A DNA stretch of 64,000 bases from Epichloe hybrida (taxonomy: Eukaryota; Ascomycota; Sordariomycetes; Hypocreales; Clavicipitaceae). Both the position numbers and the translations under genes were made by a program. Below, piece by piece: positions 56,070-64,000 of this stretch; the stretch's first letter is position 1, and every line of letters starts with the position of its first letter. The stretch lies in contig JAFEKR010000016.1 in the NCBI GenBank assembly GCA_019022495.1, positions 124,001 through 188,000 of the forward strand, written 5' to 3'. The notes beneath the pieces are model-generated. The model ran no database searches and was not told the DNA's origin. It was given only the letters and a program-made list of their open reading frames with translations.

Positions 56070-56316
56070 TTACTTTTGTTGACCAAGGATGCGTTGCACC
56101 ATTTTCTCGAGCCAGGGCATAGACGCATCACCACTGTCTGCGCCCAGAATTCCAGCGAGCGACTTCTCAGCATATTTGGCCATCATATCAACCTCAATGT
56201 TCACGGTGTCTCCCTTCTTCTTTGATGCCAGAACAACTCGCTCCTGGGAGTAAGCAATCAGCATGATCTCCCACCACCCCTCCGTGTCGTTCACCTTTGT
56301 GACAGTTACCACCAGC
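56070..56316 (-). pseudogene. RIB5: C-terminal fragment of riboflavin synthase
   Basis: An open segment of 81 codons before a TAA/TAG-type stop at 56070 matches the C-terminal third of riboflavin synthase: LVVTVTKVNDTEGWWEIMLI, AYSQERVVLASKKKGD, TVNIEVDMMAKYAEKSLAG and a C-terminal WLEKMVQRIL. It aligns by eye with the bacterial/fungal pattern LTVNEV...HTQETT...GDLVNIEVDTMARYVERLL. A normal fungal enzyme is about 230-240 aa and starts MFTG(L/I)VE; no such N-terminal two thirds (first lumazine-binding repeat) exists upstream between 56316 and the DUF3433 gene at 56949 in any minus-strand frame. The fragment begins right after a CTAG acceptor-like site and a TGTACA-rich palindromic tract (56321-56353). 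The reading frame within the piece is undamaged. Could be a broken gene, a partial duplicate, or the last exon of a rearranged locus. Confidence 0.75.
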
Positions 56317-56948
56317 CTAGTATGTACATGTATGTACATGCATGTACATGTACGGATTACTCCCACCCATTCTCCATTATTCTCCCACGCATTCCCGTAT
56401 CGGCACGAGCGACTGCGACTGCGACTGCTCAGCCTGGCTGCCCCGTCCCACCCCCCCCTGTCCCACGCCGACATGAGATGAACACGACAACCTAAAACAA
56501 AACGCCCTTCCCAATTCGCCTTGCGGCTGAATACAACGCTGAAGAATGAGTGAAAAAAACACCGACTAGTATATTTCTTGCACCAAACTGACACCCCCAT
56601 GATCCGTTTACTGACTGAAATTCCAGCTCCAAAAGCCTCCTCCCGAGTCCACCATAACAAAGCCATCGGAACGTAATGACGTCGCCATGTCTCACACCAG
56701 CTTGCCGGAACGTACCAGTCCTCAATTTGCAAAAGGCACGGCCCGTGGGGGCTGCGCTTCAAGCAGGGCGGCAGCTCTTCAACGCCTTTTGTTGTTTTGG
56801 TTCATTCCCCCAACAATGCCCAACAATGAATGGGCTTCATCTGGCATGCAGACGTCGCCAATACCTGACCCGACCGCTAACCTTGACCTTGTCCTCGGGA
56901 GAAGGACGAAACACCCAAAATAATCCCATCCCATCCATCCCACACATT
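56317..56948. other. Intergenic between riboflavin synthase fragment and DUF3433 gene
   Basis: Begins with an alternating TGTACATG tract (56321-56353) and a C7 run (about 56451). No riboflavin synthase 5' exons and no other gene are seen. Confidence 0.55.
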
Positions 56949-59519
56949 TCACAACACGTCCCATTGGGCATTCCAAGGCTGATTCTGCTGCGTGTAATCA
57001 ACGCCATGCTTGTAGAAACTCGTCAACTCCTCCTGATCTATACCACAATGGATCTGCCCATCGCGGCCCTGGAACCATCCCAGCCCATACGTCTTGCCGT
57101 CCTGTAGCTTCCGCGCCATCTGAGCACTGCCCAGCTTCTCGGTGCCCACAAAGTCGTACAACATCTTGCTCTGGTGAATAAAGGCAAGCACGGATGAGAT
57201 GGTGTTGGGCTGTCGGGGCAGGAACGGATGCCGCCGTCGCAGAAACGCCAAGGTGGAAACGATGCTCATGTACAAGAGGATGAAGATGGCGATCCCAAAC
57301 GAGATGTAAAATGACAGAATCGTCTCCTGGCCAGAATTGATGAGTTTGCTCTTGTCCTCGTCGACTTCGCCGTCTCCGTTGAGTAAAAAGTTTTTCCCGT
57401 CTACTGTTGCCAAGCCTGCCACTAGGATGGTCAAGAATTCTGCAATCACGCTGCCGAATCCGACGAGGAACATGACGGTGTGGCCGTTTAAGAGCGCTCG
57501 AACAGGAAGATAGCCAAACGGCAGTGCCGTGTAGTCCAATGTCAGAACGAGGGGAGGGGCATGTCGCTTTGACAGGATATAGTACGGCTCCATCATTCGA
57601 ACAGCTGTCTCCAATGCGTTCCAGCTCATTTTCAGACAAACGGCCACGGCGGTGACAGCCCACGGCGCTTTATCTGTCACGACGTCGGCCCGCCCGAACA
57701 GGAAGGCGGGAATAAACCCCATGAAGCCGAATAACGTCATGACAAAGGGTACAAAGCCGGCCGGCCGCAGCATGAGAGGGTGCGGGTTCTCGGACAAGTA
57801 AACGTCTCTGAACTTACTTCTCTCTTGCGACGTAGCCGGATTCTCGTCATCGGGCGCCAGAGAAGAATTTCGTAGCATATATCGGTTGTGTTTGAGCCTT
57901 TGGTGGATATCCTTGTGTTTTGCAGTGTCCATATCCTTGAAATCCATCAAGATGTGGCTGACGAGGGCCATTGAAGCCAGCCCAGCAATGCCCTGGACGT
58001 TCGACAAGAGCCCACTGCGTCGGGTTCGTAGCAAGAACAACAACCCTATGCCACACACGGCACACACGGCAAGCGTCAATGTCAGGAGTCGTGACCATAC
58101 TGGGGAGAAGTGAAGGAATTTGTCTCCATTGGGATGGTTCATGCGCTCGACTCGGCTTGGCGCAAGGATGACGGAAGCAGATGCAAATGTGGGCACAAGT
58201 GAGATGGCGAGGGTCGTTGCAATCGACGATAGGGCAACCGCATAGTGCCCAAGCTTCAAAGCTCGAAATGGCCGAAGGAAGTTGAAGCTCGTCACATAAT
58301 CGACATTCATCGACTCCGCGGCCAGCGCTCCTCCTGGTTTCGACAGCTGATAGTAGGCCTCCAGTCGCCGAACTTCAAAGTCGATGAATTGCCATAGAAC
58401 GCCGTAAACGACAGCAGATATTGTGGGCGCAAATTTGACGGCAAAGTAGAGGCCAGCCTTGACGTCGGCGGGTTTCTGGAACTGCAGCAAAGGCACATCC
58501 TTGTACTTTCTGAAGAGGATTTCTTGCATGCCTGCCAATGCAAGCGACAGGAAAACCATCATGGTAAGATACGGCCATCTCATAGACCACGGTTTCCAGT
58601 TCGGTTGAGGGTAAAATATCTCAGACTTTTGAGCTCTACTTGCAAACGCTCCTCGTCGAGTATCCGAATCCCACACCACGCCGGATCCCTCGAAAATGCT
58701 GAGGTCCGCTGGCGCCATTTCGAGAATCACTTCAATGACTTCTCCTCGTCGGTTCGCTTCGTCTTGGCCCTTGTGCCGAATCGTCTCTTTTCTAGAAAAA
58801 GGCTTTATTGACTTGCGACGGGTAAAGGACCCAGTCAGACCTCTTCTGAAGGAGACTGGGCTCGCAAGAAGTTCCGTGTCTCGCAAGGTCGAATTCGGCT
58901 GAATGCCCTGTCCCAGTCCCCCTGTGAGCATTCCTCGAGCTTCCTGCTGCTGTAGATTCCCGAGAAACTCGGAGTCATAGGAGCCCATGGGGCCCATGGC
59001 GGATGTAATGTCGAATGTAGGCCGTGGGGGCACCTCATCATCTTCTCGCATAGACTCATATCGAGGGGCGGCGCCCATCGGCGCGGCTGACCGAAGAAGA
59101 GATAAGTCGTACTCTTCCTCCTGCATGATCTCTGGGATATCGTTTCTTGCGATAGACATGTAGCTCAATTTACGAGACGTCCTGGACGGCGTCCTCGCCG
59201 GTGGCATGGCGAATGTTTCGGACACGGGCGCATAACCGCCGCTCGCGCCACCGTAGGCAAAGGAGCCTGTCCATGGGGATCCTGGATAATGCGTGACATG
59301 ACCGATGCGGTCAGTCTTGAGGGGCCTTGGCCCTTCTTGGATCGACTGCAATGAAACAAGCGCTTCTCTCGCCCGCAGACCGTTGATGTGCGAAAGAACA
59401 TCATCGTACGGGGGGCCGTCACTCATGGCAGAGACGCTCGATACCCTGCGGCCGTCATGTAGTTCCGAGGAAACTGTTCGGCGCCAGGGCTCTCTGCCCT
59501 CTTGATCATTAGACTCCAT
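56949..59519 (-). CDS. DUF3433 polytopic membrane protein
   Basis: Intronless, 856 aa from the ATG at 59519. Residues 1 to about 320 are cytosolic, Ser/Arg-rich and probably disordered. About nine hydrophobic segments follow, arranged as two similar halves (DUF3433 repeat): for example PYLTMMVFLSLALAGMQEIL, YFAVKFAPTISAVVYGVLW with FEVRRLEAYYQLSKPGGALA, and in the second half FVPFVMTLFGFMGFIPAFLF with RMMEPYYILSKRHAPPLVL. The paired (E/P)YYxLSK motif after an Arg/Met-rich helix is typical of this fungal family, which includes the Neurospora spray-like proteins affecting hyphal growth and calcium (recalled, not checked). Function of this member unknown. The C-terminus is cytosolic with GLGWFQGRDGQIHCGIDQEE. 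Confidence 0.9.
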   Translation of the reverse strand: MESNDQEGREPWRRTVSSELHDGRRVSSVSAMSDGPPYDDVLSHINGLRAREALVSLQSIQEGPRPLKTDRIGHVTHYPGSPWTGSFAYGGASGGYAPVSETFAMPPARTPSRTSRKLSYMSIARNDIPEIMQEEEYDLSLLRSAAPMGAAPRYESMREDDEVPPRPTFDITSAMGPMGSYDSEFLGNLQQQEARGMLTGGLGQGIQPNSTLRDTELLASPVSFRRGLTGSFTRRKSIKPFSRKETIRHKGQDEANRRGEVIEVILEMAPADLSIFEGSGVVWDSDTRRGAFASRAQKSEIFYPQPNWKPWSMRWPYLTMMVFLSLALAGMQEILFRKYKDVPLLQFQKPADVKAGLYFAVKFAPTISAVVYGVLWQFIDFEVRRLEAYYQLSKPGGALAAESMNVDYVTSFNFLRPFRALKLGHYAVALSSIATTLAISLVPTFASASVILAPSRVERMNHPNGDKFLHFSPVWSRLLTLTLAVCAVCGIGLLFLLRTRRSGLLSNVQGIAGLASMALVSHILMDFKDMDTAKHKDIHQRLKHNRYMLRNSSLAPDDENPATSQERSKFRDVYLSENPHPLMLRPAGFVPFVMTLFGFMGFIPAFLFGRADVVTDKAPWAVTAVAVCLKMSWNALETAVRMMEPYYILSKRHAPPLVLTLDYTALPFGYLPVRALLNGHTVMFLVGFGSVIAEFLTILVAGLATVDGKNFLLNGDGEVDEDKSKLINSGQETILSFYISFGIAIFILLYMSIVSTLAFLRRRHPFLPRQPNTISSVLAFIHQSKMLYDFVGTEKLGSAQMARKLQDGKTYGLGWFQGRDGQIHCGIDQEELTSFYKHGVDYTQQNQPWNAQWDVL

Positions 59520-60419
59520 GCTCTGGCAACATGACGGTGGCAAACGAGGCGGCCTCGTCTGTGGAGTGAGGTCTTGTGGCTAGCGATCAGGTACAAGAGA
59601 GTTCTTTCGGGAGACGAAGGGACGCCTGAATATTGAGAAAAGAGAATCCAACGACTGAGACATCGCAAAGGAATGCATGGGCTCATGGACTCATGGACTA
59701 ATGGACTCATGGAGCGTGCCTGGCAGGCTTCACTGATGTGGCATTAGATTTACCACCCTGTCGACTGCGGCAGCCAATACAATCGCAGCATAGTCGAAAC
59801 TCACAGCCATGTTGTTTTACGGACGGCTCGACAGACTGCATCATCTTCAGCTCCCCAAAAGGAGGGGGGGGTCTCTCCCTCTTTTTTTCCGCGGGTAATG
59901 CGGAGTACAACAGGGGGTGTGGGAATAGGGCTGGCCAGCATGACACCCCCCTAATGATCTGTGATCTGGCAGGTGCGAGTTTCAATTGCTCAACTACCAC
60001 AAACTCTAGTTGCAAGCAGTTGCCAGCAGTTGCAAGCAAGCATTAGAATTCCGCTTTCCCCTGCAGACCGCAATTCCGCACATGCATTGTGGGTTTAGGT
60101 AGTCCGTAGTCCACCACACTCGCCATTTAGTACAGGGTAGGTATCGTATTCCGGATCCGATCCAACAGCTTTAGCACCCAGCTTGCTCTCAAAGAAGGGG
60201 GTCGTCTGTTCGGTTGTTTTGCTTGATAACCTGACTAGTGTGGCATCACGGAGAGCGTTTTTGATAAACTGTCCATCCTTTTGTGGTTGGTAGCTTCAAG
60301 AGTGGTGGTGTACTCCTTGTGGCATCATGACAAATAATGCAAGTGGTTTCCTGCAATACGCTGCAGGAAATTGATTCCCCATATGTATTATGTAGTAAAT
60401 GATTTATACATGCGCATAG
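59520..60419. other. Intergenic, DUF3433 gene 5' side and PLC-like gene 3' side
   Basis: Both neighbours are on the minus strand. Contains a short GCAAGCAGTT-type repeat (about 60008-60040) and degenerate GGAGTAC/TCCGTA words. No gene is seen. Confidence 0.55.
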
Positions 60420-61688
60420 TTAATGAAACCAAACTCCAGCAACCATCACGGCCACGAATGACACCCACAGGCTCTTGATCATCAGAACAGGCGCAGTCGA
60501 GCCCTGGCCACATGGCATTGTCCAGTCGTACGTGACGTTGTTCACCGCAGCGGCTGCCGCAAAGACCGAGCACGGCTTCGGTGAGCCGTAGTTGTAGTAG
60601 TCGACATTGAGCACATTTGGAGCGCGGCCCCAGTCTGCGCGGCAATTGTTGGCTGCCAGCCCGACACTGCCGGTACCATTGACGCCGTTGGTCTCGTTGA
60701 GGAGAGAAACCGCCGGAACCAGAAGCGATACGCCAAACACGTTGAATTCCACGTTGAGGTTGTGGTTCATGATGTATAGCCGGTCCTTGGCAGCCTCTTT
60801 GGGCAAGTCAGGCGGGCGCTGGACCGTGCAAGGAAAGGACCTGTCCATGGGGTCGAAGGGGGTCTCCCAAGCCTGGGAGAACTCGTCCATGAGCCAAGGA
60901 TACTTTGTCTGATTCGCTTGGTAGTCGAGGAACATGACGACTCGTTGGCCCCGGAGAATCATCTCCTCCAGCGTGGGCCAGTCCTTCAAAGCCATAGGAA
61001 GGTACGGCGGGTTGTAGACGTATTTGGTAATACCGGATCGTTCTATAAACGGGACGTAGAGCGAGGGGTCGGAATAGTTGCCGTTGCCGAGCAGAATCGT
61101 CACCACATCAAAGGGGTGCTGGTCAATCCATTCCCTGACTTGGCCCAACCAATTGTAAATGGGCCCCGCGTCCAGCAGGTCGCATGTGGAGTGGCAGAAA
61201 TGAGGAGTGGTGCCCGTGCCATTTCCAGGCCACTGTATCTGAGCTTGGAGGAACCGAACGCCATCGTTCAGCTGGGCAATGACGTCGACTTCCTGGTTGG
61301 AACCGCTGTTGCCCGGTCGAACAAAGGGTGAATTGTGGCAACCGACGTTTGTGATATTGCTGTATTTTCTCGTGCAGAATTCGACGTGGTTGTTGCAAGG
61401 CTGTGTGTTTTTGGGGGCTGACGAGGTGGTGGTGGTGAAATTGGCCCCTATGGTCAATGTCCCCGTGGACAGTGTCCCCGCCGCAGTCGAGCTGTTTGCG
61501 CCGGTGAGGGTGATTTTTGAAGCGTACGACTGGTAGGGTCCCGTGGGAGGGCCAGTTTGGCGCGTGGACTTCTCTGTTCTCGTGCCCGTGTAGAATTCAA
61601 GGTCGGATGTGGCGGTATAAGAGACCGTTTGGGCTAGGACGGCTGGGGTCAGCCAAGCGACGGCTGTCGCTACTGTAGATGACCTCAT
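60420..61688 (-). CDS. Secreted GPI-anchored PLC-like phosphodiesterase
   Basis: PI-PLC-X-like TIM-barrel protein of the fungal extracellular type. Intronless, 422 aa from ATG 61688. The signal peptide (VATAVAWLTPAVLAQ) and a hydrophobic C-terminus (IKSLWVSFVAVMVAGVWF) after a small-residue region suggest GPI anchoring. A Ser/Thr-rich N-terminal part precedes the barrel: CNNHVEFCTRKYSNITNVGC, then HNSPFVRPGNSGSNQ, VIAQLNDGVRFLQAQIQW, PHFCHSTCDLLDAGPIYNWL and HPFDVVTILLGN. The His residues in HNSPF and FCHSTC are candidate catalytic positions by family analogy. Several N-glycosylation sequons. The substrate is not established for this class; some are thought not to act on phosphoinositides. 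Confidence 0.9.
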   Translation of the reverse strand: MRSSTVATAVAWLTPAVLAQTVSYTATSDLEFYTGTRTEKSTRQTGPPTGPYQSYASKITLTGANSSTAAGTLSTGTLTIGANFTTTTSSAPKNTQPCNNHVEFCTRKYSNITNVGCHNSPFVRPGNSGSNQEVDVIAQLNDGVRFLQAQIQWPGNGTGTTPHFCHSTCDLLDAGPIYNWLGQVREWIDQHPFDVVTILLGNGNYSDPSLYVPFIERSGITKYVYNPPYLPMALKDWPTLEEMILRGQRVVMFLDYQANQTKYPWLMDEFSQAWETPFDPMDRSFPCTVQRPPDLPKEAAKDRLYIMNHNLNVEFNVFGVSLLVPAVSLLNETNGVNGTGSVGLAANNCRADWGRAPNVLNVDYYNYGSPKPCSVFAAAAAVNNVTYDWTMPCGQGSTAPVLMIKSLWVSFVAVMVAGVWFH

Positions 61689-63157
61689 TCTGTTCGTGCA
61701 AGGGAAGACGACATGTGGCGCTGTGTGCAGTGCACAGCTTGTCTGTGGCACAAGCAAGAGGATCGTTCACGACCGAGCTTTGGCGTTGACGCGTTTCGGA
61801 GATATCAAGTGACGCACCAGGCACGACAGTACCCCAGGTAGGCAAGTAAGGAGGGACACCGAAGCGTTGGAAACGAAGCCAATGATGATTGCCAAAGATA
61901 GCAATCGCAGAATTAGAAAAAAAAAATTAAAAATTGATCAATCATGAGCAAGGGAGAAAGCAGTCCACGCCGTCAGCAAGTGAGAGAAGACCACGAGTAC
62001 GGAGTAAGAAGCAAGAAGAAGAAGAAGAAGAAAAAGCCACCCAAAGTTGATGTCGTTAGCAACGAATAATCCCCCCAGCACGATTGGAGCCGGATTGAGC
62101 ACCTCCCGAAATGCCAGCCCGGAAATTGTAGTTGCTGCTATCCGGGCAGTAAGTGGATTGATGGCCCACTACTTCCTCGTTCCATTCTAGTCTGGTTTTC
62201 TGTTCACACCCATTATGTACTCTGCTATTGGACCCATTCTAGAACATCCTAGTCAGACTACATTAGTCAATTCGTACATTCGAAGAAACCACTACAAATT
62301 GCGTTTTTAAGCAAATTTGCAAGCCTCGCATGCAGCCCAGGACGGGCTATGTGGGTTATGAAAGAACTTAATCATGGAACATAGGGTTTCTTTCTAGCAT
62401 TTGGCGAGGTATTCTTTTTTTTCTTATAGCTACTGCTATTTCTTGTGTGTGTATTTCTAGGAGAGATGTGGAAGTCTGGGTGGGGGAGGAGTAAATAGTT
62501 CAAAGAAAAAGCGGGCGACTCCATCTGCTACCTGGTAAGTAGCACTCGGAAATTATATGTACATGTAGTCCTAGCTCACCACATTTTTGTTGGCGGTTGC
62601 CCCATCAGGCAAGTCTCGGCCCCTTTATCCAAGTACCCTGTAACCAGATCGACAAGGTTCTTGCGTGGATACTGCCGACTATTACCCGATTTTCCTGAGA
62701 AGCTGCTTGCTCACTATCCTTCACACAACTCCCGAGTCTTTTAACGCAATGCCTTTCTCATGCACACGGGTTTGCGATAACGAGTCAACCTCCCACGGCT
62801 AGTGTCCCTGCCGGAGTACCATCTAGCAAAGCACAAGGTACAAAACAAATTGAACAATACAGTTTATACGCGATATTTCGTGCCACTCTCTTCGAAGCGC
62901 TCTCTCTGCCACGTGTGCTAGTAGCACAACAAGTTGCGCAGGTGTTCTTCGGTTTGCAGCAGCGATAATAAAGGTAGTTTCGACATGGAGTCTCTGACTT
63001 ATACGGATGAGAGTTGCTGCCAGAACAATGAGAATTTTAATTCTACCAGAGACGAAAACGAGGGCAGCGATTCTCTACGCGTTGACACGGTTAGCACGAG
63101 GCGAAGGCTTGCCAACTTGCAAGCGCCAAAGGTGGTCCTGCAACATGCAATATCATC
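61689..63157. other. 1.5-kb intergenic region
   Basis: Contains TACGGAGTA at 61998 next to an AAG-rich tract (about 62008-62036). Short open frames only; nothing recognised. Confidence 0.55.
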
Positions 63158-64000
63158 TCAAGAACTCTCGTCACGGATGGATGCCCCGCAATCTAAGCTA
63201 ATCAAGGCATCCACTACTCGCCCTGCAGTAGAGAACGTCCCCTGCCAGCAACCCTGGATAATTTCTCCACAGGCGAGTCGATCCACTGTTGGGAACTTGG
63301 CTCTCTGAAATAGATTATGCACATCTTCCTCTTCTAAATCCGCGTACGGCTCCTTACCTACCATAATAAAGTGCAAAACTGAGCCTAGAGCAAACACGTC
63401 ATCCTCTTCCACCGCCTTACGCTTCCAATGCCACCCTGGTGGTTGATATCTGGCTCCAGATGCAATGAGAGAAGCCGATCCAGAAATTGAGCAACCCGCG
63501 AAGTCGGCAACGTGGAGATCTAGATGTGCATTTAGTAAGAAGTTGCGTGGCGTGATATCGCAATGAATGATCATAGCCGCATGAAGGGCAGCAACCGCTC
63601 TCGCCGCTTGGATTGCCCATCGACGTCGAACTTCGGCAGGAACGCGGGTTACGACTGGGCCACTAGCTGTCACTTCGGCAAATTCTCTGACGTACGCCTC
63701 GAGGCTTCCGTTCTCCATGTGCTCTAATGTTAAGCAGCAGGAGTCCGGGTCCCAGTTCACGAGCCTAGGGATGTAGGGGATATTTTTGAGTTGCTTATAG
63801 ACTGCTGCCTCTGTTCGTATGCGTTCGCGATTTTCTTCCTCATCCCTTTGGCAGTACGGATTTGACTTGGGATACTTGACGATATAGCCCGACGGAAGCA
63901 GTTCGACATGCGCCGTGGAGCCCTCACCGATCCACCTCCCTTTGGTGACGTAGTATATAGTGCCATCAGGCACCTCGGCTGGGATTTGGAAGGCTGAGTC
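63158..64000 (-). CDS. Protein kinase-like protein, 5' end beyond window
   Basis: The frame is open from the stop at 63158 to the window edge, so at least 280 residues are present and the start is missing or just outside. Kinase features: glycine-rich GRWIGEGSTAHVE, a Lys in YIVKYPKS, the catalytic loop MIIHCDITPRNFLLN (H-x-D...N, Asp and Asn kept), and VADFAGCSI in the DFG position, with Ala replacing Gly. The activation segment (ARYQPPGWH) and helix F region (VEEDDVFALGSVLHFIMVGKEPYADL) follow in order. It resembles lineage-expanded accessory Ser/Thr kinases of filamentous ascomycetes rather than a conserved housekeeping kinase. The DFG-to-DFA change also occurs in that group as far as I recall, so activity is undecided. 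Confidence 0.85.
   Translation of the reverse strand, partial: DSAFQIPAEVPDGTIYYVTKGRWIGEGSTAHVELLPSGYIVKYPKSNPYCQRDEEENRERIRTEAAVYKQLKNIPYIPRLVNWDPDSCCLTLEHMENGSLEAYVREFAEVTASGPVVTRVPAEVRRRWAIQAARAVAALHAAMIIHCDITPRNFLLNAHLDLHVADFAGCSISGSASLIASGARYQPPGWHWKRKAVEEDDVFALGSVLHFIMVGKEPYADLEEEDVHNLFQRAKFPTVDRLACGEIIQGCWQGTFSTAGRVVDALISLDCGASIRDESS

Overview
The window reads as nuclear DNA of a filamentous ascomycete, most likely a sordariomycete and possibly a member of Hypocreales. The evidence is gene-dense DNA with short GT..AG introns (about 55-200 nt, CTRAC-like branch sites), fungal-specific families (Zn2Cys6 regulator, DUF1765, DUF3433, PLC-like GPI protein) and fungal orthologues throughout. 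The order-level placement is inference. No transposase, CRISPR array, rRNA, intact tRNA or biosynthetic gene cluster was found.

Layout. 1-3.2 kb: 3' part of ribosomal protein uL6 (+), then a secreted/anchored cysteine-rich membrane protein (-). 4.2-7.8 kb: V-ATPase subunit H and mitochondrial glycine-cleavage T protein (+). 10.2-12.4 kb: vacuolar endopolyphosphatase (+). 13.5-13.8 kb: small unknown protein (-). 15.6-19.2 kb: Zn2Cys6 regulator (-) divergent from a BTB protein (+). 19.6-20.0 kb: decayed GFA-domain gene. 20.8-24.5 kb: DUF1765 protein (-). 24.5-31.3 kb: a 6.8-kb stretch with no recognisable gene. 31.3-36.6 kb: PhoD-like phosphatase and P5C dehydrogenase (+). 38.3-39.6 kb: bHLH regulator (+). 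40.3-41.6 kb: PER1 GPI-lipid remodelase (-), divergent from the spindle-checkpoint kinase MPS1 (+, 42.5-45.2 kb). 45.8-47.7 kb: mitochondrial bL21m (-) and ribosome-assembly factor NSA2 (+) sharing a 310-bp promoter. 48.4-52.7 kb: arginine methyltransferase PRMT1/HMT1 (+) convergent with phosphoacetylglucosamine mutase (-). 54.2-55.9 kb: MUS81 nuclease (+). 56.1-56.3 kb: an orphan C-terminal piece of riboflavin synthase (-). 56.9-61.7 kb: DUF3433 membrane protein and a PLC-like GPI protein (-). 63.2 kb to the end: a partial accessory protein kinase (-).

Most genes are single-copy housekeeping functions (translation, vacuole acidification and polyphosphate, amino-acid catabolism, cell-wall precursor and GPI synthesis, mitosis and DNA repair). 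They do not form one pathway. Nothing here is a convincing new multi-gene system. The observations most worth a second look are the truncated riboflavin synthase, the frameshifted GFA pseudogene, a 17-bp duplication that either shifts the BTB gene frame or forms an intron, a substitution in the SAM-binding motif of PRMT1, a dispersed 9-mer TACGGAGTA confined to non-coding DNA, a 93-bp imperfect inverted repeat, and a tRNA-like relic.
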